Source: Sphingobacterium thalpophilum
GTDB taxonomy: Bacteria > Bacteroidota > Bacteroidia > Sphingobacteriales > Sphingobacteriaceae
NCBI RefSeq assembly: GCF_038396785.1
Contig: NZ_CP151087.1
Coordinates: 4,588,001 to 4,652,000, forward strand
Direction: 5' to 3'
DNA length: 64,000 nt
The notes beneath the pieces are model-generated. The model was given only the letters and a program-made list of their open reading frames with translations, searched no databases and was not told where the DNA came from. Below, one piece after another: positions 63,908 to 64,000 of the stretch (position 1 is its first letter; every line of letters begins with the position of its first letter). A program made the position numbers and the translations under genes.

Positions 63908-64000
63908 TTAGAATTTATGCTGGAATCCGTTGAAGATCATTTCCAATGCCACCAATGTAATGGCGACGGCGAAAATAATGCGTAAAGTCTTCGGATTCAT
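63908..64000 (-). CDS. TauE/SafE (TSUP) family exporter, C-terminal end, cut by window edge
   Basis: The minus-strand frame from the right edge encodes 30 residues ending FQHKF, with NPKTLRIIFAVAI and VALEMIFNG, the typical last membrane helix of TSUP proteins annotated as sulfite exporters. The Met at the very edge is probably internal. The position right before DUF1634 fits the known pairing. Confidence 0.65.
   Translation of the reverse strand: MNPKTLRIIFAVAITLVALEMIFNGFQHKF

Overview
The window looks like a chromosomal segment from a Bacteroidota member of the Sphingobacteriaceae, most likely Sphingobacterium or a close relative. The reasons are Bacteroidota-type -7 promoter boxes (TAnnTTTG) in front of rpsL, sucA, valS, fsa, the photolyase gene and others; few Shine-Dalgarno sequences; a lipoprotein-type TamA (TamL) paired with TamB; a Bacteroidota-style surface lipoprotein; and many beta-barrel and DPP-IV type proteins. 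Genus assignment is inference. Most of the segment is ordinary core genome; no prophage, CRISPR array or conjugative element is visible.

Layout. 1-6.3 kb: a gene cut by the window edge, cutC, tRNA-Cys with a tiny basic-protein gene behind it, an outer-membrane barrel gene, an AI-2E family transporter, an IS4-type insertion sequence whose transposase carries an in-frame TGA, and a second barrel paralogue that also carries an in-frame TGA. 6.3-10 kb: the str operon rpsL-rpsG-fusA-rpsJ, ending at rpsJ without the S10 ribosomal cluster behind it. 10.5-18 kb: a surface lipoprotein, RNase R, a Fur-family regulator, fructose-6-phosphate aldolase, an MFS exporter, a retropepsin-like protein and malate dehydrogenase. 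18-26 kb: tamB-tamL, an envelope transport module. 26-30 kb: DoxX and DUF4342 proteins, an 11-bp tandem repeat array and valS.

30-35 kb: two tandem LTA-synthase-like membrane phosphotransferases converging on an unknown membrane protein. 35-41 kb: sucA-sucB (2-oxoglutarate dehydrogenase) and a DASH-type cryptochrome/photolyase. 41-46 kb: a palindrome-rich leader, an atypical SDR, a UbiD decarboxylase, a HopJ-family protein, a VOC protein and a Crp/Fnr regulator. 46-54.7 kb: asparagine synthetase B, an M28 peptidase overlapping a polysaccharide-deacetylase-like gene, a CDP-alcohol phosphatidyltransferase, a DPP-IV type peptidase and a DUF1080 protein. 54.7-57.4 kb: folB, a small AAA ATPase followed by three tandem copies of an approximately 80-bp repeat, hsp20 and a thioesterase. 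57.5-64 kb: an ECF sigma factor overlapping a membrane protein, an ABC1/UbiB kinase, an SDR lacking the YxxxK motif, YceI, a second Crp/Fnr regulator, a GNAT enzyme, DUF1634 and the end of a TauE/SafE transporter.

No clear new multi-gene defence or biosynthetic system is seen. The most unusual signals are the two nearby nonsense-interrupted genes around the IS, the 11-bp repeat array before valS, the approximately 80-bp triplicate repeat behind the AAA ATPase, the nested palindromes in the 41.2-41.35 kb leader, and several enzymes with altered active-site motifs. All family calls come from reading motifs and remembered family features; no database search was run.
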